Assembly (NCBI GenBank): GCA_042096095.1
Contig: JBELME010000198.1
Span: 1 to 8,117 of the forward strand
DNA length: 8,117 nt
Source of the DNA: Enterovibrio sp042096095
Lineage (GTDB): Bacteria; Pseudomonadota; Gammaproteobacteria; Enterobacterales; Vibrionaceae
Direction of reading: 5' to 3'
Part shown: positions 6,219 through 8,117 of the stretch, in pieces
How positions within the stretch are numbered: position 1 is the stretch's first letter
Layout: each line of letters opens with the position of its first letter
The notes under the pieces: generated by a model
Database searches by the model: none
Told to the model about the DNA's origin: nothing
Seen by the model: the letters and a program-made list of their open reading frames with translations, nothing else
Translations under genes and position numbers: made by a program

Positions 6219-6826
6219 ATGGAAAGAGAAAAATTTGTGGGTAGTGAACTAAACGAAAAAAGTCCCTTGAGAGAACGCGCGAACGAAATCAAAAATGCAC
6301 AATGTAAAAACCTTATTGTGGTTCTAGAAAATCCAAAGACATTCAAAAACATTGGTTCTGTTGTTAGAAATGTTAACGCCTTGGGTGCTGAAAAAGTCTA
6401 CATCGTTGACGAAACCAACGCGCTGCCTCACGACTGGCAAGAGATGCGGCATTGGAATCCATTGTCAAAGCCATCAGCGTCCGCCATTAAGTGGAGCTTC
6501 GTAAAGCGTTTTGACTCACACTCGCTTGCATTGAGCACTTAGAAAATAATAAGTTTGTCTCTGTAGCCACATCTCCTCACGTGAAAGGGAAGGTAAACAT
6601 CGACCTAAGCGAAGGGGATTTTACACAGAAACGACTCGCGGTCTGGTTTGGTAATGAGTCCAGAGGGCTCAGTGAACAAGCCATTGAGTCATGTGATTTA
6701 TGCGTAAGCATTCCCATGTTTGGCTTAATCGAGAGCCTAAACCTAGGCACTTCTAGCGGGATTGTGCTTTATGAAATCACGAAGCAACGCAGAGCGTTTC
6801 AAGACCGTAAATTTGGTCGTAAGTAA
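6219..6826 (+). pseudogene. SpoU/TrmH-family RNA 2'-O-methyltransferase, frameshifted
   Basis: Two adjoining frames together make one SpoU (SPOUT) methyltransferase, an enzyme that methylates a ribose in rRNA or tRNA with S-adenosylmethionine. The first frame (6219-6542) carries motif 1: N38-P-K-T-F-K-N44-I-G46-x3-R50-N-V. It then runs into an abnormal end after F-D-S-H-S and a stop at 6540. The second frame, one base back, picks up from about 6527 (C-I-E-H-L-E-N-N-K-F-V-S-V) and carries motif 2 (W-F-G-N-E-S-R-G-L) and motif 3 (S-I-P-M-F-G-L-I-E-S-L-N-L-G). Adding one base near 6519-6527 gives 609 bases, a clean 202-residue protein. All three motifs are otherwise intact, so the break is recent or a sequencing error. 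No slippery heptamer is visible. The second part could only be translated alone from a GTG at 6581, without the first motif. The start has a poor ribosome binding site. Confidence 0.8.
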
Positions 6827-6837
6827 CATGGTTTGCC

Positions 6838-6859
6838 TATGAAGTGATAATACTTCATA
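6838..6859. other. Perfect inverted repeat after the methyltransferase
   Basis: TATGAAGT (6838-6845) and ACTTCATA (6852-6859) pair perfectly around GATAAT, 11 bases after the methyltransferase stop and 25 bases before the next ATG. There is no T-run typical of a terminator. It may be an operator for the following gene or a weak terminator-like stem. Confidence 0.4.
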
Positions 6860-6884
6860 CGCTATTACTTAATTGGAATTAAAG

Positions 6885-7319
6885 ATGGATCTTGTTGCAG
6901 AAATTAACGCAAGTTGGGGCTGGATTGGCCTTAATGCGACTGACGTCGTGGGAGAAAATGATTTTGGAAACCTCATTGTAAAGGATGATGAAAGTCGCTA
7001 TTGGCGTATCTTTCCTGAAGAACTCGCATGTGAAATAATCGCAGAAAATCGACAGGAACTCGATCTTCTCTCGAACGATCAAGAGTTTCTCCAAGATTGG
7101 TACATACGTGTTTTGGTCAGCATGGCTAAAGAAGCACTCGGTGAATTAACGGACAACAAAAAGTACTGCTTTGTCATTCCAGCTTCATTAGGTGGTGAAT
7201 ACAATGCATCGAATTTTAAAACGATCTCGCTCGTTGAGCTCATACGCTTCTCAGGCGATCTTGCACATCAAATCAAAGACCTGCCCCCAGGATCAAAGAT
7301 AAAGTTGAATGTAGACTAA
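6885..7319 (+). CDS. DUF1851 / T6SS immunity protein Tdi1-type protein
   Basis: A 144-residue soluble protein matching the DUF1851 family, which includes the C-terminal domain of Tdi1, an immunity protein to a type VI secretion effector. Recognisable family stretches are F-G-N (27-29), Y-W-R-I-F-P-E-E-L (39-47), E-F-L-Q-D-W (67-72), I-P-A-S-L-G-G-E-Y (98-106) and the end T-I-S-x3-E-L-I-x-F-S-G-D-L-A-x-Q-I-K-D-L-P (113-134). I place the start at the ATG at 6885, since GGA at 6875 sits seven bases before it; a TTG at 6873 would add four residues but lies on that site. No effector gene, VgrG or PAAR gene is near, so it is an orphan here. It is more AT-rich in feel than doeA/doeB. Family membership is clear from memory of the motif set. 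Actual immunity function is only inferred, because many DUF1851 proteins are untested. Confidence 0.78.
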   Translation: MDLVAEINASWGWIGLNATDVVGENDFGNLIVKDDESRYWRIFPEELACEIIAENRQELDLLSNDQEFLQDWYIRVLVSMAKEALGELTDNKKYCFVIPASLGGEYNASNFKTISLVELIRFSGDLAHQIKDLPPGSKIKLNVD

Positions 7320-7334
7320 CCCTCATTCGCACCT

Positions 7335-7382
7335 GAATGAACATCGCGTTGATTTCAAGCAATACGCAACGCGATGATATTC
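7335..7382. terminator. Inverted repeat between convergent genes
   Basis: CATCGCGTTG (7342-7351) and CAACGCGATG (7367-7376) form a perfect 10-base-pair stem around 15 bases. GAAT (7335-7338) and ATTC (7379-7382) extend it beyond a small internal loop. It sits between the ends of the DUF1851 gene and the IclR gene, the expected place for a shared bidirectional terminator. It lacks T-runs, so a Rho-independent role is uncertain. Confidence 0.45.
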
Positions 7383-7405
7383 ACAACATCCCATCTAACT
7401 CCCAC

Positions 7406-8117
7406 TTACGTCGGCGCTTGATCCGAAATCGCTCTGGCAGTGTTTAGCAGACTCGTTTTGGCAGCCTCGAATTGATGCTGCTTGTCCATGATTTGTTCTG
7501 CGCCCGATATGTTAATGGCGGCAATGATCTTACCGAGATAATCCCTGATCGGCACAGCGATGGCCGTCGCGTTGTCAGAACGCGAGAAAGCAAACCCTTG
7601 CTTCTTTTCTGTCGCGATTAAGTGCTTAAGTTCCGGAAGCGTTTGAGGGTTAGATTTTGCGTATACATCCAACTGAATGTTTTGATAAACCGCACTCAAT
7701 TCAATGTCGCTGAGCTGCTGCAGCAAGATGCGTCCCATCGCATTCGTATGACATGGAAGCCTTGTTCCCAGAGGGATATTCACCGATAACCGTTGTGACG
7801 CTTGTGCCCGATAAATATACAACGTCTCTAACCCGTCTCTTACCGACAAATGGCAAGAAATACTGGTTTCATCTCGTAGCCGCTGCAAGTGCGGTGCAGC
7901 GACATCCACCAAATTCTGCCCCGCCAAATATGAAAAACCGCGGGAAACCACTTGAGGGCCGATGGTATAAGCATTTCTTGCGACTTTCTTCAGGTAGTTT
8001 TTATCAATCAGCGTTTGAACAATGCGGTATATCGATGACTGGCTGACACCCAATCTCTCAGCAACGTCATGAGTGCTCAAGATTCGATGTTCCGCGTCAT
8101 ACATTTCGATGATCTCC
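7406..8117 (-). CDS. IclR-family transcriptional regulator, 5' end beyond the window
   Basis: A DNA-binding regulator with an N-terminal winged helix-turn-helix and a C-terminal effector-binding domain. From the methionine at 8104, the helix-turn-helix covers about residues 10-30 (D-V-A-E-R-L-G-V-S-Q-S-S-I-Y-R), and the wing ends in Y-T-I-G (46-49). The effector domain shows the typical P-x-H-x-N-A-M-G-R-I-L-L-type stretch (P117-C-H-T-N-A-M-G-R-I-L-L-Q) and G-F-A-F-S then A-I-A-V-P-I-R-D (170-188). The methionine at 8104 is not a credible start: the frame stays open to the window edge, reading E-I-I-E just before it, as in IclR proteins that begin R-A-L-x-I-I-E. The gene is therefore 5'-partial. 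It converges on the DUF1851 gene and is probably tied to genes beyond the right edge. A role in ectoine control is possible but not shown, since known regulators are EnuR (MocR type) and the Lrp/AsnC type. Confidence 0.88.
   Translation of the reverse strand, partial: EIIEMYDAEHRILSTHDVAERLGVSQSSIYRIVQTLIDKNYLKKVARNAYTIGPQVVSRGFSYLAGQNLVDVAAPHLQRLRDETSISCHLSVRDGLETLYIYRAQASQRLSVNIPLGTRLPCHTNAMGRILLQQLSDIELSAVYQNIQLDVYAKSNPQTLPELKHLIATEKKQGFAFSRSDNATAIAVPIRDYLGKIIAAINISGAEQIMDKQHQFEAAKTSLLNTARAISDQAPT

Noticed and set aside
6504..6530. Programmed -1 frameshifting joining the two methyltransferase frames
   Set aside because: No X-XXY-YYZ slippery heptamer in frame and no downstream stem evident; a mutation or sequence error is simpler.
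6200..6860. Integron cassette structure: GTTAAC-type core near 6200 and a palindrome at 6838-6859 around the methyltransferase
   Set aside because: No paired attC core sites with the expected spacing and no second similar site were found; the palindrome is a plain inverted repeat.
1..8117. CRISPR array, tRNA, rRNA or insertion sequence
   Set aside because: No regularly spaced repeats, no cloverleaf-like segments and no transposase-like frame were found.

Overview
This window looks like chromosomal DNA from a marine, salt-adapted gammaproteobacterium of moderate G+C, possibly in or near the Vibrionaceae. The evidence is the gene content: ectoine degradation, a cupin of the DMSP-lyase type, a small DksA/TraR-type zinc-finger protein, an MscS channel, and a SpoU methyltransferase with a T6SS-immunity-type neighbour. 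The assignment rests on overall protein style only, so the genus is not certain.

Left part (1-2873). A minus-strand pair encodes a DksA/TraR-type C4 zinc-finger regulator followed by a GNAT acetyltransferase. A plus-strand cupin with the H-x-H-x3-E-x-Y and G-D-x4-P-x4-H signatures of DMSP-cleaving cupins is divergent from the pair. It converges on a minus-strand small-conductance mechanosensitive channel.

Middle part (2874-6114). About 940 bases without an intact gene separate the channel from two ectoine-catabolism genes. This gap holds three consecutive perfect hairpins, a short diverged repeat shared with the left end of the window, and an apparent 3' remnant of a gene whose stop codon overlaps the doeA start (ATGA). 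doeA (ectoine hydrolase, M24 fold with four of five metal ligands replaced) and doeB (zinc-dependent N-alpha-acetyl-diaminobutyrate deacetylase) then follow. They are separated by a strong intrinsic terminator and a promoter-like sequence. Together the two enzymes would convert ectoine through N-alpha-acetyl-L-2,4-diaminobutyrate to L-2,4-diaminobutyrate and acetate. The later enzymes and the uptake system are not in the window.

Right part (6115-8117). After a purine-rich degenerate repeat come a SpoU/TrmH-type RNA methyltransferase gene broken by a single-base frameshift, a DUF1851/Tdi1-type immunity-like protein, and, convergent with it, an IclR regulator whose 5' end lies beyond the window.

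The unifying theme is osmolyte physiology: a possible DMSP lyase, a tension-gated solute-release channel and ectoine catabolism lie within about 5 kb. I did not find a clearly new system. The observations most worth checking are the coupled gene remnant upstream of doeA, the doeA/doeB terminator, and the unassigned DMSP-lyase-like cupin.
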